From Massilia sp. TS11 (GTDB taxonomy: Bacteria > Pseudomonadota > Gammaproteobacteria > Burkholderiales > Burkholderiaceae_D), in NCBI RefSeq assembly GCF_022012445.1, contig NZ_JAKLTS010000006.1:275534-339533 (forward strand): 64,000 nt of DNA. Direction: 5' to 3'. The notes beneath the pieces are model-generated. The model was given only the letters and a program-made list of their open reading frames with translations, was not told where the DNA came from and did no database searches. The translations under genes and the position numbers were made by a program. Positions 15,250 to 25,556 of the stretch are shown piece after piece (the first letter of the stretch is position 1; every line of letters starts with the position of its first letter).

Positions 15250-18052
15250 ATCGCTCGAGATGGTGCACTGGGATTACTGGCAGCGCATCAAGAACATCCC
15301 GCTCGACGCCAAGATCATCACCATCGCCGGCCAGAACGGCTCCGGCAAGACCACGCTGCTCGACGCGCTGCGCACCCTGTTCGGCCTCGATTGCTCGATG
15401 GGCCGCACCTACAAGCACTATGCGCGCCACAGCGGCCAGCAGACCGCCTGGCTGCGCGCCGTGGTCGACAACCGCGCCAGCGGGCGCCAGCTGTCGAACC
15501 GGCCGTTCCGCGGCTCCGGCTTCTTCAGCGACGACGAAGTGACGCTGTTCTGCCAGATCCAGAAGAACGGCGGCGACTGGAAGCGACAGTATCTGATGCG
15601 CCCCGGCTGCGTCGAGGTCGAGGAAGTGATGGAGGCGACCGACTGGCTCGGCGTCGAGAACTACCGCAAGCGCCTGGCGATGGCGGGCCTGTCCCCGGCC
15701 ATGGCCAAGGTGCTGGCGCTGGAGCAGGGCGAAACCGACAAGCTGTGCGAGTACGCGCCGCGCCAGCTGCTCGATCTGGTGTTCCAGGTGTTCGGCGACA
15801 AGGAAGTGCTGGACGCCTACGACGAAGCCAAGCGCCACCAGCGCGACACCGAGGAGGAGCTCAAACGCTTCGAGTCCGAGCTGGATGCTTCGCGCACCAA
15901 TCTGGAAGGCCTGCGTCTGCGCGTGGCCAACTACCACCAGTGGGAAGACCTGCACAAGGAAAAGCGCAATCTGCTCGAGGAAGTGCTGCCCACGCTGCAG
16001 TACCACGAGGCGCGCGAAAAGGCCGCGGCCCTGAGCCGCCAGCTGCGCGAAGCGCGCAAGCCGCTGGCCCAGGCCGACGCCCAGCTGGCCGACAAGCGCG
16101 CCGCGCTGGCCGCCCAGGCCAAGGCCCTGAGCGAAGCCCAGGCCCAGGAGGCCGCGCTCGAGCAGGAAGCCGCCAGTCTCGGCACGCGCCTGGCGGCGCT
16201 CAACGCCAAGCTCAAACCGCTGGAGAATCTGCTCGAACAGAAGGAGCGCCTGCAGAAGCTGGCCGCCGATGCGGGCGCCGATATCGCCGATGTCAGCGCC
16301 CAGCTGGAAGCCAAGGAGGGCGAACTCAATCAGCTGCGCGTCAAGCGCCAGGCCCTGGCCGACCGCATCGCCGGCGAACGCGCCACCATCGCCGCCCTGC
16401 AGGGCAAGAGCGCGATGCCGGAGCCGGAACCGGTGCGCGCCATGCGGCGCGCCTTGAACGAGGCCGGCATCGCCCATGCGATGCTGTCGGATATCGTCGA
16501 AGTGACCGACCCGAAATGGCAGGGCGCGGTCGAGGGTGTCCTCGGCGGCTATGCCTCGGTGGTGCTGCTCGAGCGCGCGCGCGACGCCAGCGCCGCCTAC
16601 AAGCTGGCCGAGAAGGAGCGCTACCGCCACTTCATCGTGCCGGACTGCGTGAAGGCGCCCAGCCGCAAGGACGACAGCCTGCTGTCGGTGGTGCGCTTCT
16701 CGGCCCCGGCCCCGGAATGGCTGATCGACCAGCTGGCGCGCATCGAGCGTGTCGAGTCGGTCGACGAGGGCTTCCGCCTCGGGAAGGACATCGAGTGGAT
16801 CACGCCCGAGGCCTACCACCGCGAACGGCGCGGCGGCCGCTCGCTGTTCGTCGAGGCCGCGCGCTACCGCTTCGGCTCGGCCGGCAAGCAGCAGCGTCTG
16901 GAAGCCATCGCCAAGGCCCTGCCGGCGCTGGAAGCCCAGGAAGACCAGCTGACCCTCGCCATCAGCAAGCTGGCGCAGGAAGTCGGCGGCCTGAAGGCGC
17001 GCATCGCCGGCGTCGACGCAGCCAAGGAGCTGTCGGCCCGCCAGGCCGAATTCGAGGAAGCCGCGCTGGCCATCGCCCCGCTCAAGGCGGAGCGCATGGA
17101 AGTCGGCGCCCGGCTGGGCGAACTGCAGGCGCTGACCAAAAATGCGACGGTGGCGCGCACCCGCGCCGACACCGTCTGGCAGAACGCCCGCATGGCCCTG
17201 TCCGAAGCGGAAGCCGGCATGCGCCTGAACGTCAAGCGTCAGCTTGAGCAGCGCGCCGAACACGCGGCCGATCTGCGCCAGCTGCGGCGCGACTGGCGCC
17301 ACCTGCCTTGGAGCTGGCGCCGTCTGGCGCGCCGCCAGGCCCTGGTGGCCGAACACCAGAACGCGCACCAGGTCGACCTGCGCGTGCAGACGCTCGACCA
17401 CGCGCTGGCGCGCGACGACTGGGAGCAGGACAGCACCGTGCTCGATCAGTTCCACCGGCTGAACGATCAGCTGCATGCGCGCCAGAACGAGACCGACGAG
17501 CGGCGCTACCAGAACAACCGCGCGATCGAGGCCACCGCGAATGCGCGCGCGGCCTATATCGAGCGGCTGCGCTACACGATCAAGACCTACTCGAAGAACA
17601 TCAAGGAGCTGGGCGAACTGGCCGGCATCGACGTCCACGTCGATCCGGTGCGCCTGGAGAACGACGATGTGCAGCTGGCCCAGGCCGGCCTGCACGTGCG
17701 CTTCAAGTTCGACGGCAAGGACCAGATCGGGATGAACGACGGCGAGGCCTCGGGCGGCCAGCAGGTGATGAAATCGCTGGTGCTGCTGATTGGTCTGCTG
17801 AAGTCGGAGGATGGCTCGGGCGGTTTCGTGTTCATCGACGAACCCTTCGCCCACCTGGACATCCGCAACATCCAGCTGGTCGGCGAGTTCCTGAAGAATA
17901 CCGAAGCCCAGTATCTGATGACGACGCCGCTGACCCACAACACCGACGTCTACGATCCGTCCGAGCTGACCCTCATCACCAGCAAGAAGAAAAAGGATCA
18001 GCCGTGGGCGCAGCCGATCTTCGTGCTGCAGCGGCGCCAGGCCGCCGCCTGA
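15236..18052 (+). CDS. mksB: MksB-like SMC ATPase of a MukBEF-type condensin
   Basis: 938 residues, an SMC-type protein but short compared with MukB (about 1480) and canonical SMC (about 1150), which implies shorter coiled-coil arms. Walker A is GQNGSGKT (32-39). The ABC signature is EASGGQQVM and Walker B is FVFIDEPFAHLD near the C-terminus. Long coiled coils flank a central hinge-like domain (about residues 400-550, with AMLSDIVEVTDPKWQGAVEG and ASVVLLERARDASAAYKLAE). ATG 15236 lies inside the end of mksE; an upstream frame start is unsupported. ATP-driven DNA loop extrusion for chromosome organisation is the expected role. No mksG/jetD nuclease gene follows: the next gene is on the other strand and encodes a membrane protein. 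Confidence 0.88.
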   Translation: MFHIKSLEMVHWDYWQRIKNIPLDAKIITIAGQNGSGKTTLLDALRTLFGLDCSMGRTYKHYARHSGQQTAWLRAVVDNRASGRQLSNRPFRGSGFFSDDEVTLFCQIQKNGGDWKRQYLMRPGCVEVEEVMEATDWLGVENYRKRLAMAGLSPAMAKVLALEQGETDKLCEYAPRQLLDLVFQVFGDKEVLDAYDEAKRHQRDTEEELKRFESELDASRTNLEGLRLRVANYHQWEDLHKEKRNLLEEVLPTLQYHEAREKAAALSRQLREARKPLAQADAQLADKRAALAAQAKALSEAQAQEAALEQEAASLGTRLAALNAKLKPLENLLEQKERLQKLAADAGADIADVSAQLEAKEGELNQLRVKRQALADRIAGERATIAALQGKSAMPEPEPVRAMRRALNEAGIAHAMLSDIVEVTDPKWQGAVEGVLGGYASVVLLERARDASAAYKLAEKERYRHFIVPDCVKAPSRKDDSLLSVVRFSAPAPEWLIDQLARIERVESVDEGFRLGKDIEWITPEAYHRERRGGRSLFVEAARYRFGSAGKQQRLEAIAKALPALEAQEDQLTLAISKLAQEVGGLKARIAGVDAAKELSARQAEFEEAALAIAPLKAERMEVGARLGELQALTKNATVARTRADTVWQNARMALSEAEAGMRLNVKRQLEQRAEHAADLRQLRRDWRHLPWSWRRLARRQALVAEHQNAHQVDLRVQTLDHALARDDWEQDSTVLDQFHRLNDQLHARQNETDERRYQNNRAIEATANARAAYIERLRYTIKTYSKNIKELGELAGIDVHVDPVRLENDDVQLAQAGLHVRFKFDGKDQIGMNDGEASGGQQVMKSLVLLIGLLKSEDGSGGFVFIDEPFAHLDIRNIQLVGEFLKNTEAQYLMTTPLTHNTDVYDPSELTLITSKKKKDQPWAQPIFVLQRRQAAA

Positions 18053-18053
18053 T

Positions 18054-18566
18054 TCACTCGTCCAGGTTCCAGTCGGCGCCGGCCTTGCGGCGCCACTGGA
18101 ACAGACCGGCCGAATAGCCGCCGAAGTAGCCGCAGGCCAGGCCGATCAGGGCCAGCGACAGCGGATGGTCGGTGATCCGCGCCAGCATGGCCGCATTCGA
18201 CTGCTGCGCCACGTAGCCGTCGATCCCCACATACAGCAGGCGCGCGAACAGCAGCATCGGCACGGCGATGCCGAAGCGGCGGTTGGGCGTGAAGAAGTAG
18301 CCCTGCGGGGTCGATTCGCGCCGCGTCGAGCGCAGCGCATACCAGGCATAGGCCAGGCCGAGCGCGCTGCCGCCGGCCAGGGTGCTCAGATTATCGAGCG
18401 AGGGCGGCACGCTCAGGCCGACCAGCAGATCCACGCCGAGGAAGCCGACCATGCCCATCAGGTGCTTGGCCGTGGTCGATGGCTGGCGCTGCATCAGGGT
18501 CTTCAGACGGGCGTAGACGCGCCACACGAGCAGGGGCGTCAACAACAGCAGGGCGATGGTCAGCAT
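18054..18566 (-). CDS. Predicted inner membrane protein, function unknown
   Basis: 170 residues with about four hydrophobic segments (MLTIALLLLTPLLVWRVY; HLMGMVGFLGVDLLVGLSV; LAGGSALGLAYAWYAL; FGIAVPMLLFARLLYVGI; LALIGLACGYFGGYSAGLF). Start 18566 is chosen because it begins the first membrane segment; a frame start further out at 18617 would add 17 basic residues. It may belong to the CcdC/DUF1453-like group of small membrane proteins, but I cannot confirm that. It ends 1 nt after the SMC gene on the opposite strand, so the two converge. It stands alone. Confidence 0.75.
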   Translation of the reverse strand: MLTIALLLLTPLLVWRVYARLKTLMQRQPSTTAKHLMGMVGFLGVDLLVGLSVPPSLDNLSTLAGGSALGLAYAWYALRSTRRESTPQGYFFTPNRRFGIAVPMLLFARLLYVGIDGYVAQQSNAAMLARITDHPLSLALIGLACGYFGGYSAGLFQWRRKAGADWNLDE

Positions 18567-18701
18567 GCGGCGAACAATCCGGAATCGAAAGCCAGATTGT
18601 AGCCGACGCCATCCCAATCACGCCGTTGCGCGCTTGCGTAATGCTGGCTATTCAGCGCGGGCTCACTGTGGCACCATGTCGCAGTTCTATAGGAGCCCTT
18701 C

Positions 18702-21083
18702 ATGCGATTGTCCCTGCTTGCCCTTTCTGTCAGCGTGGTCCTGGTGGCCGCGCCCGTCCACGCGCAATACAAGCTGCCGCCGGCCCCGCTCCAGGCCCTG
18801 GTCGATGCGCCGCGTGCCCCCAGCCTGCACCTGTCGCCGCAGCGCGACGCCGCCTTCCTCGTGCAGACGCCCGAGCTGCCCTCGATCGCGGATGTCGCCG
18901 CGCCCGAGCTGAAGCTGGCCGGCGCGCGCATCAACCCGCGCACGGCGGCCGCCAGCCGTTTCTCGTTCGGCAGCAATCTGAGCCTGCTCGATCTGGCCAG
19001 CCAGAAGACGGCGCCGGTCAGCGGCCTGCCGCAGCCGCTGCGCCTGGCCGACAGCGCCTGGTCGCCGACCCAGCGCCACATCGCCTTTACCCACGTCGGC
19101 GCCGATGGCGTGCAGCTGTGGGTGGTCGACGTGGCCAAGCGCAGCGCCCACAAGCTGATGAGCGCACCGCTGGCGGCCGTGTTCAACCGCGGCTTCGAAT
19201 GGCTGCCCGATGGCTCGGGCCTGATCGTCACGCTGCGCACGGCGCAGGCGGACAAGGCGCCGCGCACCAGCGGCGTGCCCGATGGTCCCGTGATGCAGGA
19301 GACCAGCGGCGGCGCCGTGCGCCAGCTGCGCACCTACCCCGACATGCTGCGCAACGAGGACGACGCGCGCGTGTTTAGCTTCTACGCGACCGCGCAGCTG
19401 GCCAGCGTCAACCTGAGCGGCGCGATCAAGCCGCTCGGCGCACCGGCCATGGTGTCGAGCTTCGCCGTCGCGCCCAACGGCCAGCTGGTGCTGACCCAGA
19501 CGCTGGCGCGTCCGTTCTCCTATCTGGTGCCGTATTCGAGCTTCCCGCACAAGGTGGAAGTGCGCGACATGAGCGGAAAACTGGTGCAGCTGCTGGCCGA
19601 GCGCCCGCTGCTCGAAGGCCTGCCTTCGGGTTCGGTGGCGGCCGGCAAGCGCGACTTCTCGTGGCGCGCCGACGCGCCGGCCACCCTGGTCTGGACCGAG
19701 TCCGAAGGCGGCAAGAACGCCACCCGCGACCGCGTCTACATGCAGGCCGCCCCGTTCGAGGGCAAGCCGGTGGTGCTGGCCAATCTGGGCTCGCGCTATG
19801 CGGGCATGCGCTGGGGCCGCGGCGACTTCGCTATCGTCAGCGAGTACGCGCAGAAGACCAAGCAGACGCGCATGTGGCGCATCCGCCCGGACCAGCCGGA
19901 GACGGCGCCCGAAGAACTGTTCAGCTTCAACAACGAGGACCGCTACCACCATCCGGGTACGCCGGTCTCCATGCCGGACAAGGCCGGGCGCATGCGCCTG
20001 GTGTTCGGCGCCGGCGACAGCCTGCTGCTGATCGGTGCTGGCGCTTCGGACGAGGGCGACCGCCCCTTCGTCGACCGCTACGATCCGGCCACCAAAAAGG
20101 CCGAACGTCTGTTCCAGAGCAGCGCCCCGGTGTTTGAAAACGTGGTCGCGCTGCTCAGCGACGATGGCAAGCGTCTGCTGACCACGCGCGAATCGCCGAC
20201 CGAAGCGCCCAACTACTTCGTGCGCCAGGGCGATCAGGTCACGGCGCTGACGCACAATCCGCATCCGACCCCGCAGCTGAAGGATGTGAAGAAGGAGCTG
20301 ATCCGCTACAAGCGCGCCGACGGCGTGGCCCTGTCGGCCACCCTGATGCTGCCGCCGAACTACGCGCCCGACAAGGACGGCCCGCTGCCGATGCTGATGT
20401 GGGCCTATCCGCGCGAATTCAATTCGGAGGAAGCGGCCAGCCAGACCACCGGTTCGCCCTACAAGTTCAACGCCATCAGCTACTGGGGCCCGGCGGCCTT
20501 CCTGGCGATGGGCTATGCGGTGCTCGATAATCCGGCCATGCCGATCGTCGGCGCCAAGGGCAAGGAACCGAACGACACCTATCTGCCGCAGCTGATCATG
20601 GACGCCCAGGCGGCTGTCGATGAAGTGGTCAAGCGCGGCGTGGCCGACCCGAAGCGCATCGCTATCGGCGGGCATTCGTACGGCGCCTTCATGACGGCCA
20701 ATCTGCTCGCCCATACGCGCCTGTTCAAGGCCGGCATCGCGCGCAGCGGCGCCTACAACCGCACGCTGACGCCGTTCGGCTTCCAGTCGGAAGAGCGCAA
20801 CTACTGGAAGGCCAAGGACGTCTACAACGCGATGGCGCCGTTTAACTATGCCGACCAGATCAAGGATGCGCTGCTGATGATCCACGGAGCCGACGACAAC
20901 AACCCCGGCACCTTCCCGATCCAGAGCGAGCGCATGTTCGCGGCCGTGAAGGGCCTGGGCGGCACCGCGCGCCTGGTCATGCTGCCCAACGAGGCGCACG
21001 CCTACCGGGCGCGCGAGTCGATCCTGCACATGCTGGCCGAAACCAACGACTGGCTGGAAAAATACGTGAAGAACGCGAAGTGA
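18702..21083 (+). CDS. Secreted S9 (prolyl oligopeptidase family) serine peptidase, glutamyl-endopeptidase-like
   Basis: 793 residues. A signal peptide (MRLSLLALSVSVVLVAAPVHAQ) directs it to the periplasm. A beta-propeller region (about 60-530) is followed by an alpha/beta-hydrolase domain with the catalytic triad S659 in GGHSYGAFM, D731 in HGADDNNPGT and H766 in NEAHAYRARES. The TMLP-like block ALSATLMLPPNYAPDKDGPLP and MWAYPREFNSEEAA are typical of the S9D subgroup that includes bacterial and chloroplast glutamyl endopeptidases. It likely trims oligopeptides. AGGAGCCC precedes the ATG at 18702. Monocistronic by appearance. Cleavage specificity is inferred only from family resemblance. Confidence 0.9.
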   Translation: MRLSLLALSVSVVLVAAPVHAQYKLPPAPLQALVDAPRAPSLHLSPQRDAAFLVQTPELPSIADVAAPELKLAGARINPRTAAASRFSFGSNLSLLDLASQKTAPVSGLPQPLRLADSAWSPTQRHIAFTHVGADGVQLWVVDVAKRSAHKLMSAPLAAVFNRGFEWLPDGSGLIVTLRTAQADKAPRTSGVPDGPVMQETSGGAVRQLRTYPDMLRNEDDARVFSFYATAQLASVNLSGAIKPLGAPAMVSSFAVAPNGQLVLTQTLARPFSYLVPYSSFPHKVEVRDMSGKLVQLLAERPLLEGLPSGSVAAGKRDFSWRADAPATLVWTESEGGKNATRDRVYMQAAPFEGKPVVLANLGSRYAGMRWGRGDFAIVSEYAQKTKQTRMWRIRPDQPETAPEELFSFNNEDRYHHPGTPVSMPDKAGRMRLVFGAGDSLLLIGAGASDEGDRPFVDRYDPATKKAERLFQSSAPVFENVVALLSDDGKRLLTTRESPTEAPNYFVRQGDQVTALTHNPHPTPQLKDVKKELIRYKRADGVALSATLMLPPNYAPDKDGPLPMLMWAYPREFNSEEAASQTTGSPYKFNAISYWGPAAFLAMGYAVLDNPAMPIVGAKGKEPNDTYLPQLIMDAQAAVDEVVKRGVADPKRIAIGGHSYGAFMTANLLAHTRLFKAGIARSGAYNRTLTPFGFQSEERNYWKAKDVYNAMAPFNYADQIKDALLMIHGADDNNPGTFPIQSERMFAAVKGLGGTARLVMLPNEAHAYRARESILHMLAETNDWLEKYVKNAK

Positions 21084-21140
21084 ACATGGCGCGACGGCCC
21101 TTTGGTGCTACGCTTACGCTAACGCCGTAAGGAGCCGTCC

Positions 21141-21266
21141 ATGACCCTGTTTGCCCACCGTGCCCCCGACCCGGAACCGGCCGAAGCGCCGGTTCCCGCC
21201 CCGCCGCACCAGCCTGCGCCCACGCCGCAGGACGATCCCGTCCCCGACCACCATCCAAGCGCCTGA
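21141..21266 (+). CDS. 41-residue proline-rich small protein (hypothetical)
   Basis: A short frame with a good ribosome site (AAGGAG, 21129-21134) 6 nt before the ATG. The product is Pro/Ala/Asp-rich (MTLFAHRAPDPEPAEAPVPA then APPHQPAPTPQDDPVPDHHP-like residues) and has no hydrophobic or catalytic feature. Codon use matches the neighbours. It sits between the S9 peptidase gene and the 3' end of tamB, which is on the other strand. No function can be given; low sequence complexity means chance cannot be excluded. Confidence 0.45.
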   Translation: MTLFAHRAPDPEPAEAPVPAPPHQPAPTPQDDPVPDHHPSA

Positions 21267-21272
21267 GCGCCC

Positions 21273-24200
21273 TCAGTCAAAGGCCCAGGAGTAGAGCACG
21301 TCGAGCGCGCTGTTGGCGCCCGTCTGCAGCTGCACCGTCACGCGCGGATTGAGCTTGTAGCGCAGCTTGACCAGGCTGGAGGCGGCGCTCGCCCCCTGCT
21401 CGAAACTCAGATAGGCGCGCTGCGACAGGCGCTTGCCGACCGTGACGACGGTCGTTTCCAGCCCCTTGGCCTGGGACAGGCCGACTTCATCGACGCCGAT
21501 CGCCCCGGCCAGCTTGCCCTGCAGGCCCATGCCGTTGGCGCCCCCGAGCAGGGCGCCGGCGGCGGCGCTGAGCACCCCGTATTCCTGGCCGGCGGCGACA
21601 TCGATGCCATGGCCCAGCACCAGCCAGGACAGCTTGTCCGAGTCCGACACGTTCGGGGTGGACACCAGCTTGGCCGAGGGCGCCAGCGCGCTGCCGCGTA
21701 CTTCGACCCCGGCTTCGACATTCGTCTCGGACAGCTGCTCGCCCTCGGGCCGCTTGCGCACGGCCAGAATCGACAGCGCCGGATTGTCGTAGGCGCCGCT
21801 GAAATTGAGCACACCGCGTTCGATCTGCAGCTTCTGGCCGTAGGCGAAATAGGTGCCGCTGGCGACCCGGATGCTGCCGTTCAGGCGCGGGCGCTGGCGC
21901 TCGGCCATGTGCAGGTGGACGCTGCCGGCCAGCTGCGCATCCAGACCCATGCCCTTGAGGCGGAATTCGTCGCCCAGACTCAGATCGAGTTCGACCCCGA
22001 GCGCGCGCCCGCTCGGCGCCGGTTTGCTGACCGGACCGCGCGCGCCCAGCACGATCACGTCGTCGGACAGGGTGGGGCGGTCCTGCGGCGCCAGTTCCAC
22101 CAGGGCGCGGTCGGCGCGCAGCTTGCCTTCGAGCTGGTAGCGGTGGGCGTCGCGCAGCAGATTGGCCTGACCGCTGACGACCACCGTGCGGTCGGGCCGC
22201 GACAGCAGTTCCAGCTGCTGCGCGCTGGCGCGCAGATTGAGCTGCAGGTCGCCATCGAGCAGGCGCGCCTTGCCGTCCACGGCCAGGCTGCCTTGCGGCC
22301 CCTGGAACTGCAGGCGTTCGAGCAGCAGTTCGTCGCCGTTGATGCGCGCCGCCAACACACCGTCGCGCAGCTTCAGGCCCTGGTCGGTCCAGCGCACGGC
22401 CAGCTTGTCGCCGCGCAGATTGCCATTCAGGGCCGGAGTGCCGAGGGTGCCGCCGCCGCTGAAGGCAAACTGCAGCGTGCCATCGAGCTCCAGCCCCGGC
22501 TCGCCGCTGGCCGGGGCCAGCCAGGCGATCGAGCGCAGATCGCCGCTGGCGTTCAGGGTCAGCGGACTGGCATTGCTCAGGCGGCCCTGCTGAAGTTCGG
22601 CGCCGCCGTCAAAGTGCAGGCGGCCGCCGCGCGCGCTGTCGGCATCGGCCACCAGACGCAGCACGCCGTCGCGCACCTCGGCGCGCGCTTCCAGCTGGCG
22701 CAGGCCGAGCACCACCGGCACGTCGGCGCCGACGGTGGCGTCGCCGCGTTCGCGCAGCACGGCCACGCTGCCATCGATGGCGGGCGCCGCGCCCGGCTCG
22801 GCCTGGACGTCGAGCTGCCAGCGCGCGCCCAGCTGCAGGTCGCCGCTCAGAGTCTCGTGGATGGCCGGGACCAGCTGGCCCAGGTAGTTCAGGCTGACGC
22901 CATCGGCGTGGCCGCTGCTGCGCCAGCGGTGGCCGCTTTTGTCGAAGCTGTTCAGCGTCAGGCTGCCGGTCGGCAGGGCCAGCACGGCCTCGCGGATGGC
23001 CAGCTGCTCCAGCTGCAGGCCGCTGCTCCAGGCGAGCTGCAGCGGCGCCGGCTGGCGCAGGCGCAGCGCAAAGCGGCCGCTGTTCTCGAGCGCGGCCAGC
23101 TGGCCGTCCCAACGGTTCTGGGCGAGCGCGCCGCGCAGTTCGGCGCTGGCGTCCAGGGCCTCGCCGCGCGCACGCAGCTGCACCGTGTGGGCGCCGCGCG
23201 TGCCGCGCGTGCTCAGGCGCGCGCTGCTCAGACTCAGGGCCGGTCCCACATAGTCGGCCAGCTCCACGTCGGTGCTGAGCGGGTCGTCGGCGCCGCGGCC
23301 GCTGGCCAGGCTGGTGCTGGCTTTCAGCTGGCGCAGCTGGTGCTGGCCAAACAGCTTCAGACGCTCGCCCTGCACGGTGGCCTGCAGGGCCGGCGCATCG
23401 ATGCTGCCGCCCAGCGTGGCGTCGGCATGCAGGGCGCCAGCGAAATTCGGGCCCAGCATGGCCAGGGCCGGCGCGTCGAGCTTGAGCGCCAGCTGTTCGC
23501 CCGCGCGGCCGAAGGCGCCGCGCAGATTGAGGCGCGCCGTGCCCAGGCGCAGATCGAGGTCGGCCTGCTCCAGATGCTGGGCGCTGGCGCTGAGATTGGC
23601 CGTACCGGCCAGTGGCGTATTGAGCAGGGTGGACGGCTCCAGGCGCAGGCTGGCGCTGGTCTGCCAGCTGGCCCCGAGCCGGCCGCGCGCATCGAAGCCG
23701 GCATTGATATCGCCCGCCAGCCAGGGTCCGAAGGCGGCCGGACTCAGATGGCTGCTGCTGCCCTTCAGATTGAAGGCCAGCGCGGCCTGCTCGACCCAGG
23801 CTTCGCCGCTGGCCTGCACGCGGCTATTGGTGGCCTGGGCGCCGCTGCCCCAGGCCAGGCCGCTGGCCTCGAGCGTGAAGCTGGTGCGCGGCGCGCGCAG
23901 TTCGCCGCTGGCCACGCCGCTGATTTGCACGCTGCCGCCCAGGCCGGGCTGCAGCGCGCCGAGCTGACGGCCGTCGAGCTGCCAGCGCAGCTCGTCGCCG
24001 CGGCCGCCGAGCGCACCCTGCAGCTTCAGGCTGTTCGGGCCAAGCGCGATCGCGGCGGCGGCATTCGACAGGCGGCCGGCCTGCACGCTGAAGCTGGCCT
24101 CGCCACTGAGGTTCTGGCCCAGCAGCTTGCTGGGGCCGATGCGCAGCGCCGCCTGGGCGTTCGGGTCGGCGCCCAGCTGCCCCTTGGCTTCCGCGCTCAG

Positions 24201-25556
24201 GTTCAGGTCGGCCTGTGGATAGCGGCCCAGCGCCGCCGGATTGAAATGGCTGCTGCTGGCCTGCAGGCGGAAGGGCGTGGTCCCTTGCAGGTCGGCGCTG
24301 CCGCTGGCCGTCAGGCTGCCGCCGCCGGCCTTCAGCTGCAGGCTGTCCAGGTGGAGTGCGCCGGCCGCGTGGCGCAGGCTGGCGTCGAGCAGCAGGCCGC
24401 TCTGGGCCAGGCGCGCCGTCAGCGCCTGCTCCTGGGCGTTGGCGCGCAGGGCGATGCGTCCGCCGATGCTGGTGGCGTGCAGGCGCGTGTGGATGGCGGC
24501 CAGGTTCAGGCCTTCGGTCTGCACGCTGAGATCGGCCGCCGGCGCGGGCTGCAGGCTCAGGGTGCCGCTGCCGCTGGCACGGCCGGCGCTGCCCAGATCG
24601 AGCTGCAGGTCCTGCAGGGCCAGGGTCTGCCAGTTGCCCTGCAGGGCGGCCGCAAGGCGCTTGAACGGCAGGCCGCGCTGATCGATGGCGCGCGCCGGAT
24701 CGGCGTTGGCAAGCTGCAGCTGGCCGCTGACGGCGCTTGTGCCGGCCAGCTGCAGGTTCAGGTCGAGCCGCGTGGCGGGCAGGTTGGCGGCCAGCTGCTG
24801 CAGGTCGAAGCCCTTGGCTGTGAGGGTCAGGCTGGCCAGCGGCTGCGGCGCAAACGGGGTGACCCGGGCCGCGCCCTGTGCGCTGCTGCTGCCCGCGCGC
24901 GCCGTGGCCTGGACGTCGAGCGTGGCGAGCGGCCCCTTGGCCTGCAGCTGCACGGCCAGCGGCGCGGCCGCCAGATCGGCGCGGGCGTCGACGCTGAACG
25001 GCGCCTGCGCGCCGATCTGTCCGCTCGCGCGCAGCTCGCCATACGGGGTCTGCACGCTGGCGCCGCGCAGCGTCCAGTTGGCGCTGTCGCCGCTCAGGCC
25101 AAAGCGCAGCCGCTGCAGGCGCTGGCCCTGGACCTCGAGCGTCTCGATGCTGGCCGCGCCGATCGACAGCGAAAACGGCGGCGCCAGCGACAGCGGCAGC
25201 TTGGCCGGCCCGCTGTCCTTCAGGGTGGCGATGCGCAGGCTGCGCGCCTGCAGCTGGCTGATCGCGATCCCGCTGGTGAACAGCTGCCAGGGCGACCAGC
25301 GCAGCTCGATGCCGCGCACGCTCACGTCGTGGAATTCGTCGCGGAAGACCAGCTTCTCGACCTGCATGCGGCCAAACAGGGAACCGCTGACGCCTTCCGC
25401 CGCCACCTGGCCGCCGCTGGCGTCGGCCAGCTTCTGCACCAGTGCCTGCAAGGTGGATTCGCGCCCCAGATACCACCAGGCGCCGCCGGCCAGCACGGCC
25501 AGCGCGCCCGCCGCGATGGCGCTACGCCGGATCCAGGGAGGCAGTGGGGTCTTCAT
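21273..25556 (-). CDS. tamB: TamB, translocation and assembly module inner-membrane subunit
   Basis: 1427 residues. An N-terminal signal anchor ([21 protein letters not shown]) is followed by a very long repetitive beta-rich region of the AsmA/TamB type, full of [19 protein letters not shown] amphipathic strands, and the C-terminal DUF490 domain ending in [20 protein letters not shown] and a terminal aromatic residue. TamB spans the periplasm as a hydrophobic groove and works with TamA in outer-membrane protein or lipid assembly. The ATG overlaps the stop of the upstream tamA gene (TGATG), so the two are translated together. Length is within the family range (1200-1500). Confidence 0.92.
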   Translation of the reverse strand: MKTPLPPWIRRSAIAAGALAVLAGGAWWYLGRESTLQALVQKLADASGGQVAAEGVSGSLFGRMQVEKLVFRDEFHDVSVRGIELRWSPWQLFTSGIAISQLQARSLRIATLKDSGPAKLPLSLAPPFSLSIGAASIETLEVQGQRLQRLRFGLSGDSANWTLRGASVQTPYGELRASGQIGAQAPFSVDARADLAAAPLAVQLQAKGPLATLDVQATARAGSSSAQGAARVTPFAPQPLASLTLTAKGFDLQQLAANLPATRLDLNLQLAGTSAVSGQLQLANADPARAIDQRGLPFKRLAAALQGNWQTLALQDLQLDLGSAGRASGSGTLSLQPAPAADLSVQTEGLNLAAIHTRLHATSIGGRIALRANAQEQALTARLAQSGLLLDASLRHAAGALHLDSLQLKAGGGSLTASGSADLQGTTPFRLQASSSHFNPAALGRYPQADLNLSAEAKGQLGADPNAQAALRIGPSKLLGQNLSGEASFSVQAGRLSNAAAAIALGPNSLKLQGALGGRGDELRWQLDGRQLGALQPGLGGSVQISGVASGELRAPRTSFTLEASGLAWGSGAQATNSRVQASGEAWVEQAALAFNLKGSSSHLSPAAFGPWLAGDINAGFDARGRLGASWQTSASLRLEPSTLLNTPLAGTANLSASAQHLEQADLDLRLGTARLNLRGAFGRAGEQLALKLDAPALAMLGPNFAGALHADATLGGSIDAPALQATVQGERLKLFGQHQLRQLKASTSLASGRGADDPLSTDVELADYVGPALSLSSARLSTRGTRGAHTVQLRARGEALDASAELRGALAQNRWDGQLAALENSGRFALRLRQPAPLQLAWSSGLQLEQLAIREAVLALPTGSLTLNSFDKSGHRWRSSGHADGVSLNYLGQLVPAIHETLSGDLQLGARWQLDVQAEPGAAPAIDGSVAVLRERGDATVGADVPVVLGLRQLEARAEVRDGVLRLVADADSARGGRLHFDGGAELQQGRLSNASPLTLNASGDLRSIAWLAPASGEPGLELDGTLQFAFSGGGTLGTPALNGNLRGDKLAVRWTDQGLKLRDGVLAARINGDELLLERLQFQGPQGSLAVDGKARLLDGDLQLNLRASAQQLELLSRPDRTVVVSGQANLLRDAHRYQLEGKLRADRALVELAPQDRPTLSDDVIVLGARGPVSKPAPSGRALGVELDLSLGDEFRLKGMGLDAQLAGSVHLHMAERQRPRLNGSIRVASGTYFAYGQKLQIERGVLNFSGAYDNPALSILAVRKRPEGEQLSETNVEAGVEVRGSALAPSAKLVSTPNVSDSDKLSWLVLGHGIDVAAGQEYGVLSAAAGALLGGANGMGLQGKLAGAIGVDEVGLSQAKGLETTVVTVGKRLSQRAYLSFEQGASAASSLVKLRYKLNPRVTVQLQTGANSALDVLYSWAFD

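Noticed and set aside
15146..17938. Long minus-strand open frame across the SMC gene
   Set aside because: SMC Walker and signature motifs are on the plus strand; the other frame has no recognisable domain and is compositionally a shadow.
18054..18566. MksG/JetD nuclease subunit next to the condensin operon
   Set aside because: The gene after mksB is on the opposite strand and encodes a small multi-span membrane protein, not a TOPRIM-type nuclease.
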